Notes under the pieces: generated by a model
The model's input: the letters and a program-made list of their open reading frames with translations, nothing else
Database searches by the model: none
What the model was told of the DNA's origin: nothing
Program-made: the position numbers and the translations under genes
Shown: one piece after another, positions 7,692-15,393 of the stretch
Layout: the number at the start of each line of letters is the position of its first letter
Numbering within the stretch: position 1 is the stretch's first letter
Origin: Bacteroidales bacterium UBA4814
Lineage (GTDB): Bacteria > Bacteroidota > Bacteroidia > Bacteroidales > UBA7960
Assembly (NCBI GenBank): GCA_002402465.1
Contig: DHFW01000002.1
Location: 47,759 to 111,758 of the forward strand
DNA length: 64,000 bases
Direction: 5' to 3'

Positions 7692-8291
7692 ATGGCAATG
7701 AAAGACTTTTGGGATCAGCGATATGCCGAGGAGGGCTTTGTGTATGGCCACGAACCCAACGAATTCTTTCGCAGGGAGATAGAAAAGCTCATACCCGGAC
7801 GGCTTTTGCTACCCGGCGAAGGGGAGGGGCGCAATGCCGCCTTTGCCGCCTCATTGGGTTGGGAGGTTGTGGCATTTGATCAGAGTATTCAGGGCAAGAA
7901 GAAGGCCATGGAACTGGCAAAACGAAATACCGTAAGTTTTGACTATCAGGTGGCCGACATTGAAGCCTTCAGTGCCGAAGAAGAAACATTTGATTGCCTG
8001 GCGCTGGTCTTCGTCCATTTCCCCGAAAGGGAAAGAAAAAGACTGCACCAAAAGTTGCTTACTTTTTTAAAACCCGGCGGAACCTTTATAATGGAGGTTT
8101 TTTCGAAAGATCAACTTGGAAAAAGGTCGGGCGGGCCGCAACATCTGGATTTGCTTTACTCGACAGATGACTTGGCTGAGGACTTTAAGAAAATGAAAGA
8201 ATTGCAGATTACTGCCACTGAAACACAGCTGAAAGAAGGGCGTTACCACGAAGGAACGGCAGCAGTGATAAGGCTTGCCGGAAGGAAGTAA
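7692..8291 (+). CDS. SAM-dependent methyltransferase (TehB/TPMT-like)
   Basis: The 199-residue class I methyltransferase opens with FWDQRYAEEGFVYGHEPNEF, a typical N-terminus of the tellurite-resistance TehB and thiopurine methyltransferase-like group. Motif I is LLLPGEGEGRNAAFAA, the SAM-binding glycine loop, and the acidic residue of motif II is in VVAFDQS. A post-loop ALVFVHFP segment and LKPGGTFIMEVF complete the fold. Substrate cannot be read from sequence; relatives act on small molecules, including tellurite and selenite. The start at 7692 has an in-frame ATG alternative at 7698. It lies between a terminator and the argS leader, so it seems to be its own unit. Confidence 0.8.
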   Translation: MAMKDFWDQRYAEEGFVYGHEPNEFFRREIEKLIPGRLLLPGEGEGRNAAFAASLGWEVVAFDQSIQGKKKAMELAKRNTVSFDYQVADIEAFSAEEETFDCLALVFVHFPERERKRLHQKLLTFLKPGGTFIMEVFSKDQLGKRSGGPQHLDLLYSTDDLAEDFKKMKELQITATETQLKEGRYHEGTAAVIRLAGRK

Positions 8292-8309
8292 TTTTCCGCC
8301 AAATTTCCC

Positions 8310-8317
8310 TAATTTTG
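8310..8317 (+). promoter_or_regulatory. Possible -7 element of the argS promoter
   Basis: TAATTTTG fits TAnnTTTG and would give a start site about 18 bp before the argS ATG. No TTTG is found at the usual distance upstream. Confidence 0.35.
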
Positions 8318-8340
8318 CAGCCTGAAAAATTGTACCACAC

Positions 8341-10134
8341 ATGAAGGTTGAAGAAAAGATTTTACTGGCTGTAGCCGAAATTATTAAGGAGCAATTTGGG
8401 CAGGAAGCCTCTGCCTCTACCCTTACCCTGCAAAAAACCCGCAAGGAATTCGAAGGGGATTTTTCCTTTGTGGTTTTTCCTTTTGTGAAAATGGCCCGCC
8501 GCTCGCCCGAGCAAATTGCCGAGGCCGTTGGCAGCGCATTGCTCGAAAAAGTGCCTGAAATAAGTTCCTTCAATGTTATAAAGGGTTTTCTGAACCTGAG
8601 CCTGGGCGGGCAGTACTGGCTCGATTTTCTCAGCCGCGAAATGAACAACACACGCTACGGCCTGCGCGAGCAACTGGGGGGGGCGCCCGTTGTAGTAGAA
8701 TATTCTTCGCCCAACACCAACAAACCCCTGCATTTGGGGCACATCCGCAATAATTTGCTGGGGTATTCAGTGGCCTGTATTCTTGAAGCTGCCGGAAATA
8801 AAGTGTACAAAGTAAACCTGGTAAACGACCGTGGCATTCACATCTGCAAATCCATGCTGGCCTGGATGCGCTTTGGCAATGGCGAAACGCCGGCCTCTTC
8901 GGGTAAAAAGGGCGACAAACTCGTGGGCGAATATTATGTGCGCTTCGAAACCGAACTTCGTATCCAGGTGAAAAAAACGATGGAAGCCAGCGGACTAAGC
9001 GAAGAGGAAGCCCGCAAGACTGCCCCGCTTATGCTCGAAGCCCAGGAGTTGCTGCGCAAATGGGAGCTTCGCGACCCTGATACCATGGCCGTTTGGGAAA
9101 AGATGAATGGCTGGGTGTATGAAGGTTTTGACGCTACCTACAAAAGACTGGGCGTTGATTTCGACAAAGTGTATTATGAGTCGGAAACCTACCTTCTTGG
9201 AAAGGACCTGGTAAACGAAGGACTTGAAAAGGGCGTGTTCGTCAGGCGCGATGATGGCTCCGTTTGGGTCGATCTGACGACTGAAGGCTTGGACGAAAAA
9301 CTGCTCCTTCGAGCCGATGGAACCTCGGTTTACATGACACAAGACCTTGGCACCGCCCAGCTTCGCTTCGATGACTTCAAGGCCGAAAAAATGATTTATG
9401 TGGTGGGCAATGAGCAGAACTACCACTTCGACGTGCTGCAAAAAGTATTGAAAAAACTGCAAAAACCTTACGCTGATGCCATTTTTCACCTGAGCTACGG
9501 CATGGTGGAGCTGCCCGAGGGCAAAATGAAATCGCGCGAAGGCACCGTGGTCGATGCCGACGATCTGATGGACGAAATGGTGGAAACGGCCCGACGCACC
9601 ACCGAAGAGTTGGGCAAGACCCAGGATTTCAACGAAGAGGAAAAAGCCAGGCTGTTTCATATTATTGGCCTGGGAGCGCTCAAGTATTTCATTCTTAAGG
9701 TCGATCCCAAAAAGAACATGCTCTTCAACCCGGCCGAATCCATCGATTTCAATGGCAACACCGGGCCATTTATTCAATATACCTATGCCCGCATCCGTTC
9801 CATTTTGCGCACGGCAGGGCAGGAGCAGGTAGAAGCCATACAAATCAGTATGCCGGCCGATAAACTAAACCTCCGCGAACGAAACCTGCTCCGAAGCCTC
9901 AATGAGTTTCCGCAGGTCGTGGCCGAAGCCGCCGCCGAACTCAGTCCGGCCCAGATTGCCAACTTTACCTTCGAGCTTTGCAAGGAGTTCAACCAGTTTT
10001 ACCACGAGCACAGTGTGCTCAACGAGCCCGACGAGCAGGTTAGCGACTTTCGCATTAAACTTTCGCAACTAACCGCCATAACCATTAGCAATGCCATGGG
10101 CATGCTTGGCATCGAAGTGCCCGAACGTATGTAG
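8341..10134 (+). CDS. argS: Arginyl-tRNA synthetase
   Basis: ArgS charges tRNA-Arg with arginine in the cytoplasm. The N-terminal tRNA-D-loop-recognition domain occupies about the first 110 residues. The class I HIGH motif appears as HLGH (His131) within SSPNTNKPLHLGH. The KMSKS-equivalent is KMKSREG (Lys395), the usual degenerate form in this enzyme. The C-terminal all-helical anticodon-binding domain ends with the family tail AMGMLGIEVPERM. At 597 residues it is full length. ATG at 8341 is preceded by an A-rich leader. Transcribed toward the convergent lipoprotein gene. Confidence 0.97.
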   Translation: MKVEEKILLAVAEIIKEQFGQEASASTLTLQKTRKEFEGDFSFVVFPFVKMARRSPEQIAEAVGSALLEKVPEISSFNVIKGFLNLSLGGQYWLDFLSREMNNTRYGLREQLGGAPVVVEYSSPNTNKPLHLGHIRNNLLGYSVACILEAAGNKVYKVNLVNDRGIHICKSMLAWMRFGNGETPASSGKKGDKLVGEYYVRFETELRIQVKKTMEASGLSEEEARKTAPLMLEAQELLRKWELRDPDTMAVWEKMNGWVYEGFDATYKRLGVDFDKVYYESETYLLGKDLVNEGLEKGVFVRRDDGSVWVDLTTEGLDEKLLLRADGTSVYMTQDLGTAQLRFDDFKAEKMIYVVGNEQNYHFDVLQKVLKKLQKPYADAIFHLSYGMVELPEGKMKSREGTVVDADDLMDEMVETARRTTEELGKTQDFNEEEKARLFHIIGLGALKYFILKVDPKKNMLFNPAESIDFNGNTGPFIQYTYARIRSILRTAGQEQVEAIQISMPADKLNLRERNLLRSLNEFPQVVAEAAAELSPAQIANFTFELCKEFNQFYHEHSVLNEPDEQVSDFRIKLSQLTAITISNAMGMLGIEVPERM

Positions 10135-10217
10135 GTTTTTTACTATCATATATGCAGTTAATCTTTTTTCTTTCTTAGGGTCATGGCTTGCACGTTGCCT
10201 TCGTTGTCGGTCGAACG

Positions 10218-10568
10218 TCAAACCTGTTTGTTGCGGGCAGAGTCAACCACGATCCAGGCTTTTCTGAATTGTGCCCCCTGCCCCCAGATAAATATAACCT
10301 CGCCGGTATTGTCCCAGCGAAAATCGCCGGTGTTGGTGGCATCGATCTGGGTAATGGCGCTGGAAAAAGTTTGCTGTCCGCGGCCATTGCCGTAAAAAAC
10401 TATGGTGCCAGCGTTTTCTATCTTCGTTTCACTGCCGTTGGCAAATAAAACCTCATACTCTTCTATCACCCATTCGCCTGCTATGCGCGAGGCCAGCTGA
10501 CGGGCAGCACTGCACGATACCATGGCCAGCGTGGAAACCAGCAGAATAATCTTTGTCGTAGTTTTCAT
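10218..10568 (-). CDS. Small lipocalin-like lipoprotein, reading frame interrupted by TGA
   Basis: The product starts with a lipoprotein signal, MKTTTKIILLVSTLAMVSC, with a lipobox cysteine. A compact beta-rich domain follows (IAGEWVIEEYEV, GTIVFYGNGRGQQTF, GDFRWDNTGEVIFIW), recalling Bacteroidetes lipocalin-like proteins. Translation stops at TGA (10218-10220). The same frame then continues for 19 codons, with the plausible ending DNEGNVQAMTLRKKKD, to TAA at 10158-10160. A single base change (for example TGG to TGA) would explain this. I chose ATG 10568; TTG at 10577 is possible but less likely. The gene is either truncated by 20 residues, a recent pseudogene, or affected by a sequencing error. 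Confidence 0.6.
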   Translation of the reverse strand: MKTTTKIILLVSTLAMVSCSAARQLASRIAGEWVIEEYEVLFANGSETKIENAGTIVFYGNGRGQQTFSSAITQIDATNTGDFRWDNTGEVIFIWGQGAQFRKAWIVVDSARNKQV

Positions 10569-10660
10569 ATAGGTCAAATTTTTAAAATTGAATTAAAAGT
10601 TTATTTTATTAAAGATATTAAAGAAATATGAGGATAAGTAGTTTAAAAGAAAGAAAAACA

Positions 10661-10698
10661 GCCCGGCAAGTTCCAGATTAATATCAGACTTGCCGGGC
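10661..10698. terminator. Strong hairpin after the AbgT transporter gene
   Basis: GCCCGGCAAGT (10661-10671) pairs perfectly with ACTTGCCGGGC (10688-10698). T-rich runs follow on both strands. On the minus strand it lies about 30 bp beyond the transporter stop and ahead of the small lipoprotein gene. Confidence 0.8.
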
Positions 10699-10729
10699 AG
10701 TTTTTAACATCAGGGTGAAGCCAAACTTG

Positions 10730-12277
10730 TTAATTCATAAAAATGGGGCCATCGGGGCCAAGCGGAATGCCAAGAAGTATCCATATCACCAGCATTGCTA
10801 CCCAGAATAGGGTAAGCATTACCGTATAGGGAATCATGGTGGAAATAATGGTGCCAATGCCGTATTTTTCATCGTATTTCTGGGCAAAGGTTACAATTAG
10901 TGCAAAATAACTCATCATGGGGGTAATGAGGTTTGTTACCGAATCGCCAATGCGGAATGCTGCCTGGGTAAGGCCCGGGTGATAGGGTGGGTCGATAAGC
11001 ATAAGCATGGGGATAAACACCGGTGCCATAATGGCCCATTTGGCCGATGCACTTCCCATAAACATATTGATAAATGCCGAAAGTATAACAAAGGCTACAA
11101 TCAGGGTAACCCCGGTGAGCCCTATGTTCTGCAGCCCCTGCGCACCCTTAATGGCCACAATAATACCCAGGTTGCTGTAGTTGAAGAAATACACGAACTG
11201 GGCCGCGAAGAACACCAGCACGATGTACCCGCCCATGCCGGCCATCGACTGGGTAATGTGCTTGGCCACGTGCTTGTCGTTTTTAATGGTGCCCACCACA
11301 ATACCGTAAATAAGGCCCGGGATAAAGAACATGAGCAGAATGCCAATGATAATGCCCTGGAAAAAGGGAGAGTGCAGCACTGAGCCGGTTTGCGGATCGC
11401 GGAAGATTCCCCAGGAGGGAACCACACTGAGCGCAAGCAGCGCCAAGGTAACCAACAAACCGTAACCAGCCCAGCGAAGACCTTTCTTTTCGATAGGGGT
11501 AAGTTGTTCAATGGGCAGTTTTTCGGCGTTGCCGGTATATTTACCCAGACGGGGCTCCACAATTTTCTCTGTTACCCAGGTGCCGATAATAATCACCAGG
11601 AAGCTGGAGAAAAACATGAAGTAATAGTTCACCGCAGGGTTTACCACCATATTGGGGATGATCATTCTTGCTGCCGACTCGCTGATACCAGCCAATATGG
11701 GGTCGATGGAGCCAATAAAGAAGTTGGCCCCGAAGCCCCCGCTCACGCCACAAAAAGCGGCCGCGAGGCCCGCCATGGGGTGGCGTCCCAGGGCATGAAA
11801 GATCATTGCGCCCAGTGGAATCAGCACCACATAGCCTGCTTCAGAAGCCAGATGCGAGATCAAACCAGCTGTTACAATGGCACCTGTGACCAGCTTGGGC
11901 GGAGAGCTTAATACCAGCGAACGGATCATGACCGTAAAAAGGCCCGAGCCTTCTGCTACCCCGATGCCTACCATCACCACAAGCACATAGCCCAGTGGCG
12001 GGAATTTCAGGAAGTTGACAATAATGTTAGTGTAGATCCACCTGAAACCATCGCCGCTGATCAGGTTGTTTACAGTGATAATGGTGCCATCCACCGGATG
12101 CTCAGCACTTACTCCAAATACAGCAGAAAACCACGAAAGGATCATTACTGCAACAGCAAGCAGAAAAAACAGGGTGGCGGGGTGGGGCAGCTTGTTGCCC
12201 ACAATCTCGATAAAGTCGAGCGATTTGGCAAAGGCCCGCGAAGAGAAACGTTTAATAGCTTTTAAAAAGTCCTTCAT
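10730..12277 (-). CDS. AbgT-family transporter
   Basis: This 515-residue polytopic membrane protein belongs to the AbgT family. Founding members take up p-aminobenzoyl-glutamate (E. coli AbgT) or export antimetabolites such as sulfonamides (MtrF). The N-terminus has an amphipathic start and then the first membrane helix (ATLFFLLAVAVMILSWF). Glycine-rich re-entrant segments typical of the family follow, including FCGVSGGFGANFFIGSIDP and MGSASAKWAIMAPVFIPM. About 11-13 membrane segments can be counted by eye. There is no abgA or abgB peptidase next to it, so the substrate is unclear. It is flanked by a strong terminator and appears monocistronic. Confidence 0.88.
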   Translation of the reverse strand: MKDFLKAIKRFSSRAFAKSLDFIEIVGNKLPHPATLFFLLAVAVMILSWFSAVFGVSAEHPVDGTIITVNNLISGDGFRWIYTNIIVNFLKFPPLGYVLVVMVGIGVAEGSGLFTVMIRSLVLSSPPKLVTGAIVTAGLISHLASEAGYVVLIPLGAMIFHALGRHPMAGLAAAFCGVSGGFGANFFIGSIDPILAGISESAARMIIPNMVVNPAVNYYFMFFSSFLVIIIGTWVTEKIVEPRLGKYTGNAEKLPIEQLTPIEKKGLRWAGYGLLVTLALLALSVVPSWGIFRDPQTGSVLHSPFFQGIIIGILLMFFIPGLIYGIVVGTIKNDKHVAKHITQSMAGMGGYIVLVFFAAQFVYFFNYSNLGIIVAIKGAQGLQNIGLTGVTLIVAFVILSAFINMFMGSASAKWAIMAPVFIPMLMLIDPPYHPGLTQAAFRIGDSVTNLITPMMSYFALIVTFAQKYDEKYGIGTIISTMIPYTVMLTLFWVAMLVIWILLGIPLGPDGPIFMN

Positions 12278-12326
12278 TCGAGTGATGTTTATAGATTACT
12301 GCCCCTGGGGCGAATTTTCCGGCCAG

Positions 12327-12356
12327 GAGGGCATACAGCCTTGGTTGTATGCCCTC
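12327..12356 (-). terminator. Perfect hairpin after the S9 peptidase gene
   Basis: GAGGGCATAC (12327-12336) pairs perfectly with GTATGCCCTC (12347-12356), 49 bp beyond the peptidase stop on the minus strand. There is no U run, so termination is uncertain; it may only stabilise the 3' end or act in the leader of the AbgT gene. Confidence 0.4.
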
Positions 12357-12404
12357 TGCTAAGCTATTGCCGGCAAAGATAAAATATTTGTTTTGATTCC
12401 GGGA

Positions 12405-14432
12405 CTAAAAGCCTAAGTCGGGATATTTTTCGGGCAATTCATCCCCGCTTTTTCCTTCTTTAAGAAAATGATCGAACCACTGCATGGTGCGCACAATATA
12501 GTCGAGCCGGTGGGTGTTGCGGCGGTTGCCATGGCCTTCGCCCTTATACCAGATTAGCCTGACGGGTGTTTCGGTGTGCATCTTGATGGCCCGGTAAAGC
12601 TCGAGGCTTTGCTGGGGATGAACCCGTGGGTCGGAATCTCCGTGCAGAATCAGGATGGGCGTTTTGGCCTCATGGGCATATTTTATGGGACTGGAAGCGT
12701 ACACCCTGTCCACGTCTTCATGATTCCAAAAACCCCAGTGCACATAGTAATCTTCCCAGGGAATGTCGGTGGTATGGCGTTTGGAAACCTGGTTGCTGAT
12801 GCCTACAAACATCACGGCGGCGGCAAATCGTTCGGTATGGCGCGTGGCCGACCAAGCGCTGAAATACCCGCCATAAGAGCCTCCGCCAATGCCCACCCGG
12901 TTGCGGTCCACATATCCGATGTTGATCAGGTGATCTATGCCATCGAGCACATCGTCATATTCCACTCCGGCGAGGTCGCCATAGCCTACCATGGTGAAAT
13001 CTACTCCGCGTCCGGAACTGGCGCGATAGTTTGGTGCAAACACAAAGTATCCGCGTGCAGCAGCCACCTGTCCCCAGGTGCCGTAGCCGGTAAACCAGCC
13101 ATTTTGCACAGCGGCTTCAGGTCCTCCGTGGATATAGGTGATGAGCGGATATTGTTTTCCGGCTTCATAATCGAGGGGATAAATCAAAACCCCTTCAATG
13201 CGCATGCCATCGCGGGCATTGTATTCGAGCTTTTCCTGGCGGGCGAGCCTTATGCCTGCCAGCCAGTCGTTGTGATTGGTATGGCGGGTGAGGGTTTTGC
13301 GGCGCATTTCGAGCGTGAACAGCTCTGCCGGATGCTGTGGGGTATGCCCGGCAAAAGCTACCATGCCATCCACAAAACTGAAACCGCGAAATATCAGTTG
13401 GCCGGGCTCAATGAGCAGGTTACGCGCACCGCGGTCCACGCGCTGCTCGCTCAGGGTAATATCAACGCCTTCTTCGGCGGCAAACAATACCGTGTTGTTG
13501 TCTTTCCAGGTGTGGCTTATTACCGACAGCTCCATGCCTTCCACCAGGTTGCGCAATTCGCTGAACTGCTTTTGGGTGGGCACATCCATTACAAAAAGGC
13601 TTCCAACCACCGCATCTTCCAGCTTGCTGGCAGATTGGAATGCAATCTTTTTCCCATCGGGGCTCCAGGCCATGCTACCCAGCTTGCCGGGATTCTCCAT
13701 CAGCAGGGTGGTCTCCCCCGTTTGCATATTCACCAGGTGAATGCGCTTAAACATATAGCTGTCGTCTACCAGGTTTTGCGGGGCAATGGCTGCGGCCGCC
13801 CATTTCTTGTCAGGGCTGAGGGCGAAGTCGAACACGGTGCCGTTGCTGGTAACCTGCCTTGCTTCGTGGGTGTTGGTGTTATAAACGTAGAGGTTAATGT
13901 GGCGCCACTCTTCTTCGAACACTTCAATGTCCATGCCTTTTCGGCGATAGTTGGCAATGGCCTGATCGGCGGGCCCTGTGGCAGTAATGGCCAGGGTGTT
14001 GGCATCCATAAATTCGTAGGCATTTACGCCCAGCGGGTGGCGTGTAATGGCAAAGGCTTCACCGCCCCGGAGGCTGATGCCATACACCTGGGTGCCGGGC
14101 TGATCGGGAAAATTTGCCCTGAAGGTGATGGTTTCACCGTCAGGCGCCCAGCCTATGCCAAACAAAGTGCGTTTTCCGGTAATGAACGGCCGGGTTTGCT
14201 GGGTAAGCACATTGTAAACATACAACTCGCGGTAATCACCCCCCGGAGCATCTGTAAAGGGTCTGGGCACATTTACCGTGAAGGCAATTTGGTTTTTGTC
14301 GGGCGAGAGGGCAACCTCGGCCACCGATTTCACATCAAAAATATTGTGCGTGGTCAGCACTTCCTGGCTGAAAGTTTTCCCCGAAAGGGAGAAAAAAACA
14401 AGCAGCAGGACAAAAAGTCTGTATTTCTGCAT
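12405..14432 (-). CDS. Secreted S9-family prolyl oligopeptidase/acylaminoacyl-peptidase-like protease
   Basis: A signal peptide (about 22 residues, ending near KTFSQ) precedes an N-terminal beta-propeller with WD/PD40-like repeats such as LSPDKNQIAF, WAPDGETITF and WSPDGKKIAF. The alpha/beta-hydrolase domain carries the nucleophile in GGSYGGYFSA (Ser519). The acid is in HGDSDPRV and the histidine in KGEGHGNRR, so the triad is complete. At 675 residues it matches the DPP5/acylaminoacyl-peptidase branch of family S9. It probably trims peptides in the periplasm. It neighbours a transporter gene but is separated from it by a hairpin. Confidence 0.88.
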   Translation of the reverse strand: MQKYRLFVLLLVFFSLSGKTFSQEVLTTHNIFDVKSVAEVALSPDKNQIAFTVNVPRPFTDAPGGDYRELYVYNVLTQQTRPFITGKRTLFGIGWAPDGETITFRANFPDQPGTQVYGISLRGGEAFAITRHPLGVNAYEFMDANTLAITATGPADQAIANYRRKGMDIEVFEEEWRHINLYVYNTNTHEARQVTSNGTVFDFALSPDKKWAAAAIAPQNLVDDSYMFKRIHLVNMQTGETTLLMENPGKLGSMAWSPDGKKIAFQSASKLEDAVVGSLFVMDVPTQKQFSELRNLVEGMELSVISHTWKDNNTVLFAAEEGVDITLSEQRVDRGARNLLIEPGQLIFRGFSFVDGMVAFAGHTPQHPAELFTLEMRRKTLTRHTNHNDWLAGIRLARQEKLEYNARDGMRIEGVLIYPLDYEAGKQYPLITYIHGGPEAAVQNGWFTGYGTWGQVAAARGYFVFAPNYRASSGRGVDFTMVGYGDLAGVEYDDVLDGIDHLINIGYVDRNRVGIGGGSYGGYFSAWSATRHTERFAAAVMFVGISNQVSKRHTTDIPWEDYYVHWGFWNHEDVDRVYASSPIKYAHEAKTPILILHGDSDPRVHPQQSLELYRAIKMHTETPVRLIWYKGEGHGNRRNTHRLDYIVRTMQWFDHFLKEGKSGDELPEKYPDLGF

Positions 14433-14551
14433 GGTGACTTGATTTGGTTTGTTGTAATTGGTTTTTTGGTGGTAAAAATAAAAAAATCCTCAGAAAGCCA
14501 TGAAATTCTTTGACTTCTGAAGACCGAAAGTTGTTTTTGGCAGACAGATGA

Positions 14552-15373
14552 TCAGTTTAACTCTTCGTGCCAGATAAAACTGTCGTGAAATGCCTGTTTA
14601 AGGTTTTCTGCCGGTTTTTTTTCGAACAAACCGAATATGGCCGAGCCACTTCCGCTCATAGCTGCATAAATTGCACCCTGGCTGTAAAGTTTCGTTTTAA
14701 TTTTCCCCAAAAGGGGATGTTTTGAGAAAAGGCTTTCTTCAAAGTCGTTTTTTAGTTCGTTTTTCCAGGTGTGCAATGGCTGTGCCAGAATTTCAGCTAC
14801 TGAGCTGGCGGGCTGTGCTGGTTTAACTCCTGCATAGGCTTTGGCGGTGCTGATGTGCAGCCTGGGCCTTATAAGCAACAGGTGCAATCCTTTCAGCGAA
14901 AGCGAAATGGGTTGCAATATTTCGCCCCTGCCTGTGGCCAGCATGGGTTCATTGCGGATGAAAAATGGGCAGTCGCTGCCCAGTTGAGCGGCCAGGAGCT
15001 CCAGGTCTGAGGAGTTCAACCCCAGCGAGAATTTTTCGTTGAGCATTTTAAGGGTGAAGGCGGCATCGGCGCTTCCTCCGCCCAGGCCCGAACCCGCCGG
15101 AACAACCTTGTGCAGGTGAAGGTGGACTTGGGGAATACGAAACTCTTGGTGCATCAGCCAAAAAGCCTGCTCGCAGAGGTTGGGCTTACCATCGGATGGA
15201 ATTTGAATCCCACTTGATGAAAAGGCATATTTACCGTCGGGCGCTTCGATTAATTCCAGTCTATCTGACAGTCCGATGGGAAACAGCACCGATTCAATGT
15301 TGTGAAACCCGTCGGTGCGGCGGTTCAGGATGTGCAGGCCCAGGTTGATTTTTGCATTCGGAAAGGCGATCAT
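14552..15373 (-). CDS. ispE: 4-diphosphocytidyl-2-C-methyl-D-erythritol kinase
   Basis: IspE phosphorylates CDP-ME at the 2-hydroxyl in the methylerythritol-phosphate route to isoprenoids. The first motif, FPNAKINLGLHI, contains the lysine and asparagine for substrate and ATP positioning. The GHMP-kinase glycine-rich ATP loop is PAGSGLGGGSADAAF. The C-terminal GHMP motif is SGSGSAIFGLF. At 273 residues it is standard length. It lies 20 bp after the AsmA-like gene on the same strand, so they likely share a transcript. Confidence 0.95.
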   Translation of the reverse strand: MIAFPNAKINLGLHILNRRTDGFHNIESVLFPIGLSDRLELIEAPDGKYAFSSSGIQIPSDGKPNLCEQAFWLMHQEFRIPQVHLHLHKVVPAGSGLGGGSADAAFTLKMLNEKFSLGLNSSDLELLAAQLGSDCPFFIRNEPMLATGRGEILQPISLSLKGLHLLLIRPRLHISTAKAYAGVKPAQPASSVAEILAQPLHTWKNELKNDFEESLFSKHPLLGKIKTKLYSQGAIYAAMSGSGSAIFGLFEKKPAENLKQAFHDSFIWHEELN

Positions 15374-15393
15374 AGAAAGGTAATTTTGGCAAA

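Noticed and set aside
12576..14513. A 645-codon open frame on the plus strand opposite the S9 peptidase
   Set aside because: It is antisense to a gene with a complete catalytic triad and signal peptide. Its translation shows no family motif, and long antisense frames are expected from this codon usage.
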